Part shown: positions 8,571 to 15,525 of the stretch, piece by piece | Numbering within the stretch: the stretch's first letter is position 1 | Layout: the number at the start of each line of letters is the position of its first letter | From: Acidobacteriota bacterium | GTDB lineage: Bacteria; Acidobacteriota; UBA4820; DSQY01 | Direction: 5' to 3' | NCBI GenBank assembly: GCA_021833665.1 | Contig: JAKBES010000011.1 | Span: forward strand, 1 to 32,332 | DNA length: 32,332 nt | Position numbers and translations under genes: made by a program | The notes under the pieces: model-generated | What the model was told of the DNA's origin: nothing | Database searches by the model: none | What the model saw: only the letters and a program-made list of their open reading frames with translations

Positions 8571-8609
8571 AAGGGACCGGGGGCCATCCCAGCGGCCGCC
8601 CGGTCCCTT
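8571..8609. terminator. Bidirectional hairpin between convergent genes
   Basis: A perfect 11-bp inverted repeat, AAGGGACCGGG (8571-8581) / CCCGGTCCCTT (8599-8609), with a 17-nt GC-rich loop. It lies between the ends of the MFS (+) and ferritin-like (-) genes. Weak T-rich sequence follows on the plus strand. TATGGCC is then repeated twice (8621-8634), up to the ferritin-like stop. Confidence 0.55.
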
Positions 8610-8633
8610 CCTGTTCTGCCTATGGCCTATGGC

Positions 8634-9143
8634 CTATTCTTCTAAATTAAATTCCTGAAATTCATAGAAGTAGCCCGTGCGGGTGAGGACGTCCACCTCG
8701 GCCTGGACGATGGCCGTATGCCCGTCCTCGATCTCGAGGAACCGGCCGAACATGGCCTTGGCGTTGGGGTCCGACAGGGTTTCCACGAGCCCCTTGTAGT
8801 AGGTGCTCACCTCTTCTTCGAGCTTGAGGGCCGTGAAGAGGCGCTTGTAGTCGTCGCTGTAGTCCCGCTTCTCCTGGGAGGCCTTGATCATCTCCAGCCC
8901 CTTCTGAAGAAAATCGGGGGCGGGAATGACCGTCCCGATGGGATCGGCGGAAAGCTTCCCCTCGGCGCGCCACTGCTTGAGGCGCGAATCGAGGTAGTCC
9001 ACGTGGCCCTGTTCTTCCTTGGCCAAAACCTCAAAGAATACTTTGCCCTTGGGGTCGTCGGACTTGGTCGCGGCCCAGATATAGTGGTCCCGCACCTTGT
9101 TTTCGTATTGCAGGGCTGTGACGATGGCTTCATCAACGGTCAT
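8634..9143 (-). CDS. Ferritin-like / rubrerythrin-type diiron protein
   Basis: 169 aa, a four-helix-bundle protein of the rubrerythrin/ferritin-like group without a C-terminal rubredoxin domain (no Cys pairs). Candidate diiron ligands are E14 of ALQYENK, the EEQGH motif, a glutamate in KLEEEVSTYY and the IEDGH motif. These give the usual two E-xx-H half-sites. Likely roles are peroxide or iron handling in the cytoplasm; a similar family is found in many anaerobes. ATG 9143 follows AAAAGGGGAAAACC. It lies 22 bp downstream of an SDR gene on the same strand, so the two form an operon. Confidence 0.8.
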   Translation of the reverse strand: MTVDEAIVTALQYENKVRDHYIWAATKSDDPKGKVFFEVLAKEEQGHVDYLDSRLKQWRAEGKLSADPIGTVIPAPDFLQKGLEMIKASQEKRDYSDDYKRLFTALKLEEEVSTYYKGLVETLSDPNAKAMFGRFLEIEDGHTAIVQAEVDVLTRTGYFYEFQEFNLEE

Positions 9144-9165
9144 GGTTTTCCCCTTTTCCTGCGAG

Positions 9166-9894
9166 TCAGGCCTTACCGGCGGGGCCGAAGGGGTCCCGCG
9201 AGGGCATGAGGTGGATCTCGTCCACGTTGGCTTCCGCCGGCTGGGAGAGGGCGTAGCACACGGCCTCGGCCACGGTTCGGGCAGCCATCATTGATTCCCT
9301 GGGAAGTTTGCCGCCGAAGGTGTTCCACGCCGGGGTGAGGGTCGCCCCGGGGAGGATGGCCGTGACCTTGACGCCCTTCGGGGCCGCCTCCAGACGCAGG
9401 GCCGCCAGGAAACCCATGAGGCCCCACTTGCTGGCGCAGTAGGCGGTTTCCTGGGGGAACCCGATCTTGCCGGCGATGGAGGACAGGGCGACGACGTGGC
9501 CCGCGCCCTGCTTATAGAAGTGGGGCAGAAGGTATTTGATCAAGAAGTACGTGGACGTGAGGTTCGTGTCCAGGACCTGCCGCCACTCTTCCGTGGGGGT
9601 GGCCTCCAGCCGGTTCATGCGGAACACACCGGCGCTGTGCACCACCGCGTTCACGGCCCCGAAGGTCTTGAGGGACTCGGCCACGATGGCCCGGACGTCT
9701 TCCTCGACGGTCATGTCTCCGGGGATCGCCACGACCCGCTGTCCCCTGCTGGCCATCTCCCGGGCCGCCGCTTCAATCTTCTTGCGGTTTCGTCCCGTGA
9801 GTACGACCGTGTGATGCTCCCGGGCGAGTTGATCGGCCACGGCCTCGCCGATGCCCGAACTCGCCCCCGTCACAAGGATGATCTTCTTGTCCAT
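9166..9894 (-). CDS. SDR family NAD(P)-dependent oxidoreductase
   Basis: 242 aa, classical short-chain dehydrogenase. The cofactor motif TGASSGIG is at 9-16, HSAG stands in place of NNAG near 86-89, and N111, S138/S139 and Y152-x3-K156 (YCASK) form the catalytic tetrad. GRNRKK after the second strand suggests a preference for NADP(H). Length is typical. The C-terminal part resembles 3-ketoacyl-ACP reductase-like SDRs, but the substrate cannot be assigned. ATG 9894 is preceded by GGAGCG, and TATACT upstream (on the minus strand near 9920) could be a -10 element. It is first gene of a two-gene operon with the ferritin-like protein. Confidence 0.88.
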   Translation of the reverse strand: MDKKIILVTGASSGIGEAVADQLAREHHTVVLTGRNRKKIEAAAREMASRGQRVVAIPGDMTVEEDVRAIVAESLKTFGAVNAVVHSAGVFRMNRLEATPTEEWRQVLDTNLTSTYFLIKYLLPHFYKQGAGHVVALSSIAGKIGFPQETAYCASKWGLMGFLAALRLEAAPKGVKVTAILPGATLTPAWNTFGGKLPRESMMAARTVAEAVCYALSQPAEANVDEIHLMPSRDPFGPAGKA

Positions 9895-9961
9895 GAACGC
9901 TCCAGATCTAGCTGTAAGTATAAACGAAGGGCCGGGTGAGGGGAAGGGGAGTACGAGTTTA

Positions 9962-9982
9962 GATTTGGGATTTGGGATTTGG
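9962..9982. repeat. Heptamer array (GATTTGG)3
   Basis: Three exact GATTTGG units followed by degenerate copies, upstream of the SDR operon. Same family as 2087-2107 and 2703-2771. An 8-bp GATCACCT/GATCACCC repeat follows directly. Confidence 0.85.
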
Positions 9983-10020
9983 GAAAGGGGATCACCTGAT
10001 CACCCGATCGTCTCTGGCGT

Positions 10021-10041
10021 TCGCGTCTCGCGCTTTTCCGT
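10021..10041 (-). repeat. 21-nt inverted copy of part of the 8401-8569 array
   Basis: TCGCGTCTCGCGCTTTTCCGT is the exact reverse complement of 8452-8472. The two copies flank the SDR/ferritin-like operon in opposite orientation, both in noncoding DNA. Confidence 0.7.
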
Positions 10042-10047
10042 ACCGGC

Positions 10048-10078
10048 AAAAAAAGAGCGGGCCCTCGGGCCCGCTCTT
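10048..10078 (-). terminator. Intrinsic terminator of the FadL/GDSL operon
   Basis: A 12-bp perfect stem, AAGAGCGGGCCC (10053-10064) / GGGCCCGCTCTT (10067-10078), is followed on the minus strand by seven T (plus-strand A-run 10048-10054). It lies 23 bp past the GDSL stop. This is the clearest Rho-independent terminator in the window. Confidence 0.9.
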
Positions 10079-10101
10079 GGGTGGTGCGCAGATCCCTTCC
10101 G

Positions 10102-11346
10102 CTACTTCTGCAGCGACGGGCTGGAGGTGAGCTCCGAGTAGGCGGAGGAGGGGACGCTGATGGGCAGCGCGCCGGGAGACATGCGGAAGCCCTGGGGATC
10201 GGTGAGGTTCACGTTCTGCACGTTCACCAGAGGCAGGGAGGTCCCGTAATAGCTGTTGATGGCCTTGGTAGCCTCGCGGGCGATGACGGCCTGTCCCGTT
10301 ACGGTGGGATGGACGCCGTCCAAGCCAAAGAGGCCGCCCAGGTATTCGGTGGTGAGCTTGACGCCGTTGGGCAGCATGTAGCCGTGCCTCTTGACCTTCC
10401 CCAAGAAGGAGTTGAAATCGAAGACGGCGCAGTGGAACTGGGCGGCCACAGCGTTGATCACGGCGTTGTCCGCGTCCACGATGGCCTGAATCTTAGGCAC
10501 GTCCGCGGCGTGGAGGATTTCGCCGGGGCCCAGGGGACCCGGGTCCTTGCCCTCGAGGATGAGCTTGATGTGTTCGTGGGAGTAAGGCGTGGCGTAGTCC
10601 TTCTTGGTCATGCCGAACTTGGCGATGGGCATGCCTTGGGCGGCGAGGGTGGAGCCCTTGCTCAGGGCGGGGATCATGGTCACGTTGGGGATGTTGATGA
10701 GGAGCATCTTGGCGCCCGTCTGAGCCATGGAGCCCACGATGGCGGGATAGACCTGGGCGAAAACGGCCGCGGGCACGGTGTAGTTGGGGTTGCCCGTGGC
10801 GGCGCCGCCGAGGACATCGTTGCTACCGATCCAGATGATCGCGAAGGTGGGCTGGAGGGTTGCTCCCAGGCCCACCTGGCTTGCGGGAGCGTGGCCCTGG
10901 AGGTAGACGCCGGGGAAGCCCAGGATCAGATCCGTCAAGGAGGCGGGCGGGATGGCGGGCTTAAGCGTGAGGCAGTCCACGGACGTCTGGCCGGGGACGG
11001 CGAGGTTCGTGGGCTGGCTCGCGGGATTCATCAGCGATCCCATCTCGGTGGCGACGGGGACCAGAATGGGGAAGCCCGTCACCGGGTCGAAGCCCTGGAG
11101 CCTCTCCTGGATGGGAATGCCGGGGTAGCTGATGAGGGGCAGGGTGAGGGGATGGCCCGCCTTCTCAGAGATGAGGTTGGCGTAGCTCTTGGGTTGCCCG
11201 TATTCATTGAGCGACAGGCCGTAATAGCCCGCCGAGAGGCTGTCGCCCAGCACCACGATCTTGCTGAAGTCGGGGGCCTGGGCGAAGGCGGCGGACGCCA
11301 CCAGGAGGCCGGCCGCGAGGATGAGCAGGGACTTTCTCAGGTTCAT
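10102..11346 (-). CDS. Secreted SGNH/GDSL-family hydrolase
   Basis: 414 aa. A signal peptide (about 1-23, AFAQA) indicates export. Block I is VVLGDSLSAGY with nucleophile S36, block III is IWIGSNDVLG, and block V is DGVHPT with D343/H346. All catalytic blocks of the SGNH esterase/lipase family are therefore present. The middle is longer than in small SGNH esterases and the C-terminal 50 residues are low-complexity. The probable role is hydrolysis of an ester, lipid or acyl-carbohydrate at the cell surface. It lies 15 bp downstream of a FadL-type gene, so it could release fatty acids that FadL imports. ATG 11346 is preceded by GGGAGGAG. The substrate is unknown. Confidence 0.85.
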   Translation of the reverse strand: MNLRKSLLILAAGLLVASAAFAQAPDFSKIVVLGDSLSAGYYGLSLNEYGQPKSYANLISEKAGHPLTLPLISYPGIPIQERLQGFDPVTGFPILVPVATEMGSLMNPASQPTNLAVPGQTSVDCLTLKPAIPPASLTDLILGFPGVYLQGHAPASQVGLGATLQPTFAIIWIGSNDVLGGAATGNPNYTVPAAVFAQVYPAIVGSMAQTGAKMLLINIPNVTMIPALSKGSTLAAQGMPIAKFGMTKKDYATPYSHEHIKLILEGKDPGPLGPGEILHAADVPKIQAIVDADNAVINAVAAQFHCAVFDFNSFLGKVKRHGYMLPNGVKLTTEYLGGLFGLDGVHPTVTGQAVIAREATKAINSYYGTSLPLVNVQNVNLTDPQGFRMSPGALPISVPSSAYSELTSSPSLQK

Positions 11347-11361
11347 CTCAGGGCTCCTCCC

Positions 11362-12612
11362 TTAGAATTTGTAGGTGACGGAAACGCCGCCTAGGTACGC
11401 GTAGGCTTTGTAGGTTCCGGGGATGAAAGGCGTGGTGACGGGTACGTTCTTGTTCTGGAAGGGCAAGTACATGAGGTAGCTGTCCACGCCCCAGTGTTTG
11501 GTGTGGTACATGAGGCCGCCCGTGAATCCGTTGCGGTTCGAGTCGGGGAGGATGGGGGAGGCGTACTTGTCGGGCACGGGGCTCTGGTCGTAGAAATACC
11601 CGAGGCCGTAGCTCCAGCGGTCCGACAGTTTATACTCGAAGCCGAGCTTGTACTTGTAGATGTCCTTCCAGTTTTGAGGCACCACCGAGTCGCGGACCTG
11701 CCCCTGGTTGGGCGAGAAGTGCATGGCCAGGGTCTTGAAGCAGCTCCACTCCTGCCGGGTGGCGTCTACTTCCACCGACCACTTGTCGGCCATGTAGGCG
11801 ACGCCGAGGGTGTAGACCCGGGGCAGCGTGAGATCGCCCGCCGCGAGGGTTCTGGGGAACATGGGCGTGAAGTTGGGGTCCGTGGGGATGCGGAAGAACT
11901 TCACGTCTCCCGTGTATTTCAAATTGACCTTGTCGCGGAAATTGAACCCCACCTGCCAGTGCTTGGTGGGCTTTCCCAAGACGCTCAAGCCCCAGCCCAC
12001 GCCGTTGGCGGTGCCGTTCAGGACGCCCATCCCAGGTTCAGGTGTGCGGGTGAGGGGCGGGGTGGGATAGGGGATAGCGGGGAAAAAGATTCCCTGGCGG
12101 AGATAGATGGTGGAGTGGACGAAGTTGGCGCTGAGAGCCATGGCCCACTTGTCACCGAAGCGCCAGGCGATGGTGGGCGTGGTGTAGACGGCCTTCTGCA
12201 AGGTGCGCTCGGAGATGGCGGCGCCCGCCCAGTTGCCGGGCCACTCGGTGGCGAGGTCGTGGGGGGAGTTGACGCCGATGCCGAAGGAAACGGAACCGGG
12301 CGTGCGGTACGTGAGGTACATGTACAGGGGCCAGTACGTTTTCTCGGGGCCCTGGATGTTGCCCGCGGGCCCGTTGTACTTCATGTGTTCATTGACGAAG
12401 TCGAAGCCGGCCATGAAGGCGCTGCCCTGAAAGGCGATGCCCGCCGGGTTGTAAAAGAGGGCGCTCGGGTCGTCCGCCCGTGCCGCGAAGGCGCCGCCTT
12501 CGGCCGACGCGCGGGCCCCTTGCTCTTCCACCAGGGTCCCCGAGGCCCAGACGCCGAGCGCCGCCGCGAGGATCACCCACGCCAAAACTGCTCTTCTGAC
12601 CCGCTGCTTCAT
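11362..12612 (-). CDS. Outer-membrane transport protein, OmpP1/FadL/TodX family
   Basis: 416 aa from ATG 12612 (GAGGAGGA upstream). The track's 466-aa version starts further out without support. There is a signal peptide (about 1-24, ending VWASG). The family N-terminal signature DDPSALFYNPAGIAF follows, then alternating beta strands and a C-terminal aromatic residue (VTYKF) typical of outer-membrane barrels. The family imports hydrophobic compounds such as long-chain fatty acids or aromatics. It heads an operon with the secreted GDSL hydrolase. The sequence is somewhat short of E. coli FadL but normal for the family. Confidence 0.88.
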   Translation of the reverse strand: MKQRVRRAVLAWVILAAALGVWASGTLVEEQGARASAEGGAFAARADDPSALFYNPAGIAFQGSAFMAGFDFVNEHMKYNGPAGNIQGPEKTYWPLYMYLTYRTPGSVSFGIGVNSPHDLATEWPGNWAGAAISERTLQKAVYTTPTIAWRFGDKWAMALSANFVHSTIYLRQGIFFPAIPYPTPPLTRTPEPGMGVLNGTANGVGWGLSVLGKPTKHWQVGFNFRDKVNLKYTGDVKFFRIPTDPNFTPMFPRTLAAGDLTLPRVYTLGVAYMADKWSVEVDATRQEWSCFKTLAMHFSPNQGQVRDSVVPQNWKDIYKYKLGFEYKLSDRWSYGLGYFYDQSPVPDKYASPILPDSNRNGFTGGLMYHTKHWGVDSYLMYLPFQNKNVPVTTPFIPGTYKAYAYLGGVSVTYKF

Positions 12613-12957
12613 CGCGTCCTCCTCACAATGTCTCATCCCATGGCCGACTCGCCGCCTCGCGTCCCCCCAGCAGGACGGGACCGGCTCCGGCATCGACCGA
12701 CGACACTTGCCCGCGGCGTTCTCGCGACGTTCTAACGCAACGTCCAAACCCGCACAACCCATATTCTTGCCAGTGGGATGCCCTCGGTCCGCGCGGTGCC
12801 AGGCCCCAGCCTGGCCGCATTCTAGGACGGAGAGTCATGACGGTGTACTCCTGGCGCCGATGCACGTCTCCGGTCCCAGGTTCCTTCTCATTCCCCCTGG
12901 CCTCCTTACTCTGTTCCTACTGAGGCAAGGTTATCTGGATGCGGAGGGCGTGTCAAG

Positions 12958-13039
12958 TGACGGGGGTTATCGTTTCCCCGTCAAGAAGGCAGGCTCCGCC
13001 ACTAAAGGCGGGACCGGAGGAAATGGGAACACAGTTCCC
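12958..13039. other. Cluster of three hairpins, possible structured RNA
   Basis: Three consecutive inverted repeats in 82 nt. The first is TGACGGGG / CCCCGTCA (12958-12965, 12976-12983). The second is a 9-bp stem with one mismatch closing the loop ACTAAA (12992-13015). The third is GGGAAC-ACA-GTTCCC (13025-13039). It lies in the 847-bp gap between the divergent FadL and cytochrome genes. I could not match it to a known riboswitch. The strand is unknown, and it may be a decayed repeat element. I see nothing in 12613-12957. Confidence 0.35.
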
Positions 13040-13140
13040 GAATGGCCTGTGTCACGCGGACCATGGAGTCGTGGGAAAGCGGAATTCGAAAGGGAAGGAG
13101 GTTGGGATTTGGGAAAAGAAACCACCCTGGGCGGGGTTTT

Positions 13141-13210
13141 CTTACTCCTTACTCCTTACTCCTTACTCCTTACTCCTTACTCCTTACTCTTCACTCCTCA
13201 CTCCTCACTT
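13141..13210. repeat. Heptamer array (CTTACTC)7 plus three variants
   Basis: Seven exact CTTACTC copies (13141-13189), then TTCACTC, CTCACTC and CTCACTT in phase. A single GGGATTT-type unit (TTGGGATTTGGG) lies just upstream at about 13103-13114. Confidence 0.95.
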
Positions 13211-13297
13211 CCAAGGCGCCGCGTCCCGGCCGGCTTCGTGCTGCCGGCGAACAAGATGGAACAAGTGTTCTACGCGCGCAGGCGATAGCCGTATAAG

Positions 13298-13400
13298 GCT
13301 TGTAAAATAAGCTAAAAATCAATGGATATGATCCCCCAGTGAAACACTATTGTCCATACGTTCCATTTCGCGCACGAGCAGCTTAACGCTTGTAAAATAA
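13298..13400 (+). promoter_or_regulatory. Two 13-bp direct repeats GCTTGTAAAATAA, 90 bp apart
   Basis: Exact copies at 13298-13310 and 13388-13400 in an unusually AT-rich stretch. The second ends 12 bp before the sigma-54-like -24 element of the respiratory operon, and the first lies about 130-140 bp upstream of its predicted start. The positions suit activator binding sites. Function is inferred. Confidence 0.45.
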
Positions 13401-13411
13401 AGAACTTCCAA

Positions 13412-13428
13412 TTGGCACGAGTCTTTCA
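13412..13428 (+). promoter_or_regulatory. Near-consensus sigma-54 promoter
   Basis: TTGGCACG-AGTC-TTTCA: the -24 half is a perfect match. The -12 half has TTTCA instead of TTGCA, one mismatch in the conserved GC, with the correct 10-bp spacing between GG and TC. The predicted start near 13439 leaves a 20-nt leader containing AAAGGAGGTG for the cytochrome gene. Confidence 0.5.
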
Positions 13429-13459
13429 TTGTCCGTCCCTGTTTGAAAGGAGGTGTTTC

Positions 13460-13792
13460 ATGGTGGTTTCCAAGTGGATCAAGACGGCGGTCATCGCGGC
13501 GGGTCTCAGCTCCATGGTCATCGCAGTGGCGGCCGGCGGCAGCGAGACCAAGGGCAAGTTCTTCTTTAAGAAGGACTGCAAAACCTGCCACAACAAGGGC
13601 GCGGCGGGCGGCGAAGTGACGCCTCTGTCCAAGACCCAGGCGCAGTGGAAGGCCTATTTCCAGGCGGGCAAACACAACAAGGGCAAGGAAGAGCTGAGCA
13701 AGTACCTCACGCCAGAGCAGATCCTCGACGTGCAGACCTTCCTCACGGCCCACGCGTCCGATTCACCTCAGCCCGAGACGTGCGGCGGCTGA
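13460..13792 (+). CDS. Small periplasmic monohaem c-type cytochrome
   Basis: 110 aa with a signal peptide (about 1-26) and one CKTCH haem-binding motif (40-44). The rest of the mature chain contains no methionine. The sixth iron ligand must therefore be something else (H72 of GKHNKG is the only other histidine before the C-terminal region), or the site is open. It ends PETCGG, with a lone cysteine. ATG 13460 is chosen over the track's 13412 because AAAGGAGGTG lies immediately before it. As first gene of the plus-strand respiratory cluster, it probably shuttles electrons to or from the molybdoenzyme or an outer-membrane partner. Confidence 0.82.
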   Translation: MVVSKWIKTAVIAAGLSSMVIAVAAGGSETKGKFFFKKDCKTCHNKGAAGGEVTPLSKTQAQWKAYFQAGKHNKGKEELSKYLTPEQILDVQTFLTAHASDSPQPETCGG

Positions 13793-13867
13793 GCCGATGC
13801 CCGCGCGCGGCGCGGGGATAGAACCAGCAGTTCCATCAGGCGCCGGATGGGCGCCAAGGAGGGATAG

Positions 13868-15454
13868 ATGAGGAAGATTGGACTAGGGGCCGTTCTTGCC
13901 GTGCTCCTCGTGCCCATGGGCCTCATGGCCCAGAGCAACGAGGAACTCATGAAGCAGATCGAACAACTCAAGCAGCAGCTCCAGAGCCTCGAGCAGAAGG
14001 TCTCTGCTCAACAGGCCGCGCCGGCTCCCGAGGAGCAGGTGAAGGATCTGGACAACCGCCTCACCAAGGTCGAGATCAAGACCGCCGGCGACAACATCTC
14101 GTGGGGCGGCGACATGCGCGTCCGCTTCGACAACCAGAGCTGGCACCTCAACCCTTACCAGCAGGTCATGGGCTTCAATCCCCAGACGGGCATGCCCATC
14201 ACCCAGCAGGTGCCCGCGCAGAACTGGGCCAACCCCATGCAGTGGTCCCTGCGCCTGCGCCTCAAGATGAACGCCAACGTGACGGACAACCTCAAGTTCA
14301 TGGGCCGCCTCTCCATGTACAAGCTCTACGGCGGCGCCGACGTGCCCATCTTCAACGGCCAGCCCAACACCGTTTACAACGGCTTCAACTCGGTGCGCGT
14401 GCCCAGCAACGACGTTCTGCACGTGGAGCGCGCCCTGCTGCGCTACGATTTCCCCAACGCCCCCTTCACCCTGGCCTTCGGCCGCATGAACACCAGCGAC
14501 GGCCCCCCCCTGGAAATCCGGGAAGGGACCGAGCGCCAGGCGACCCCCATGGCCATCATGGTGAACGCGGAGGTTGACGGGTTCCACATCGACTACCACA
14601 TGGACAAACTGGGCCTGCCCGAGGGCACCACCTTCGGCGTCTGCGCCGGCATCGGCTACGAGTCCGGGCTCGGCGGCGGCGGCCAGGTGAGCAGCTCCTA
14701 CACCATGACCCCCTTCGGCATGGGCTCCATCAACGGCATGAAGGACAGCTCCGTCATAGGCTTCATCTATGACATGCCCCTGCTTTTCCAGGTGGGCAAT
14801 ACGGTGAACAGCGCCCGCTTTATGCTCGGCTACAACCGCTTCGGCAACATGACCGACATCCCCTTCGGCTCCCTCATCAACTTCCCCATCCCCGGGCCCT
14901 ACGCCCAGCCTTCCCCCCAGTACGTGACGGCCACCAACAACCTGGGCGACATGGATCAGTGGGGCATCACCTGGGAGCACAACATCGGTGACACCTTCAC
15001 CTACTTCCTGGCGGGCGGCTACATCAAGAGCCATCCCAACGGCAAGGTGAGCCAGTACGGCTTCGGCGGCCTCCTCGGCGACCCCACCCACAGCAAGACC
15101 GGCACCGCCTACTACGCCGGTGTCAAGTGGACCCCCGTGCCCATGTTCGACCTGGGCGTCGAGTTCAACCACGGCTCGCCCCGCTGGTTCACCTACACCC
15201 CCAGCTCCGGCGAAGTGGGCGACAAGCTCGCGGCCCGCGGCGACGTGTGGGAAGGCTACATGCACATCAACTTCAACAAGCACGCCTCCATGCGAATCGG
15301 CTACACCTACTACGACTACTCCACGGCCTTCAGCGGCTGGCACATCGCCCCCGGTGACCTGAACTACTACAACCTGAACAACAATGCCGTGAACTTCTAC
15401 GCGTTCCCCAAGACCGTGAAGAACGCGTATCTGCTCTTCGACGCGACCTTCTAG
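13868..15454 (+). CDS. Porin-like outer-membrane beta-barrel protein (DUF3373-like)
   Basis: 528 aa. A signal peptide (1-21, GLMAQ) is followed by a short coiled coil (about 23-50, NEELMKQIEQLKQQLQ...). A long run of alternating hydrophobic strands ends in LLFDATF, the C-terminal phenylalanine signature recognised by the BAM machinery. The arrangement of coiled coil then barrel is like DUF3373 and related porins of metal- and sulfur-reducing bacteria. That family name is from memory of its look, not a search. AAGGAGGGATAG precedes the ATG. It sits between the monohaem cytochrome and the molybdoenzyme, suggesting uptake of the enzyme's substrate or an electron-conduit role. Confidence 0.8.
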   Translation: MRKIGLGAVLAVLLVPMGLMAQSNEELMKQIEQLKQQLQSLEQKVSAQQAAPAPEEQVKDLDNRLTKVEIKTAGDNISWGGDMRVRFDNQSWHLNPYQQVMGFNPQTGMPITQQVPAQNWANPMQWSLRLRLKMNANVTDNLKFMGRLSMYKLYGGADVPIFNGQPNTVYNGFNSVRVPSNDVLHVERALLRYDFPNAPFTLAFGRMNTSDGPPLEIREGTERQATPMAIMVNAEVDGFHIDYHMDKLGLPEGTTFGVCAGIGYESGLGGGGQVSSSYTMTPFGMGSINGMKDSSVIGFIYDMPLLFQVGNTVNSARFMLGYNRFGNMTDIPFGSLINFPIPGPYAQPSPQYVTATNNLGDMDQWGITWEHNIGDTFTYFLAGGYIKSHPNGKVSQYGFGGLLGDPTHSKTGTAYYAGVKWTPVPMFDLGVEFNHGSPRWFTYTPSSGEVGDKLAARGDVWEGYMHINFNKHASMRIGYTYYDYSTAFSGWHIAPGDLNYYNLNNNAVNFYAFPKTVKNAYLLFDATF

Positions 15455-15472
15455 AACCCTCCATACCCTTAT

Positions 15473-15499
15473 GGCCGGGGGGCTCCGAGCCCCCCGGCC
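15473..15499 (+). terminator. Strong hairpin between porin and molybdoenzyme genes
   Basis: A perfect 12-bp stem, GGCCGGGGGGCT (15473-15484) / AGCCCCCCGGCC (15488-15499), with a 3-nt loop, followed by TCTTTC. It lies only 27 bp before the catalytic subunit's start. It could partially terminate or adjust stoichiometry within the operon. Confidence 0.6.
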
Positions 15500-15525
15500 T
15501 CTTTCAACCGGCGGGGGAGAGAGCG

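Noticed and set aside
8447-8650. 67-aa Arg/Gly/Asp repeat ORF
   Set aside because: It is the translation of the heptamer array and has no ribosome site. A terminator hairpin lies within it.
12958-13080. Known riboswitch (c-di-GMP, cobalamin) near the hairpin cluster
   Set aside because: No conserved core sequence of either class could be aligned, so it is only reported as unexplained structure.
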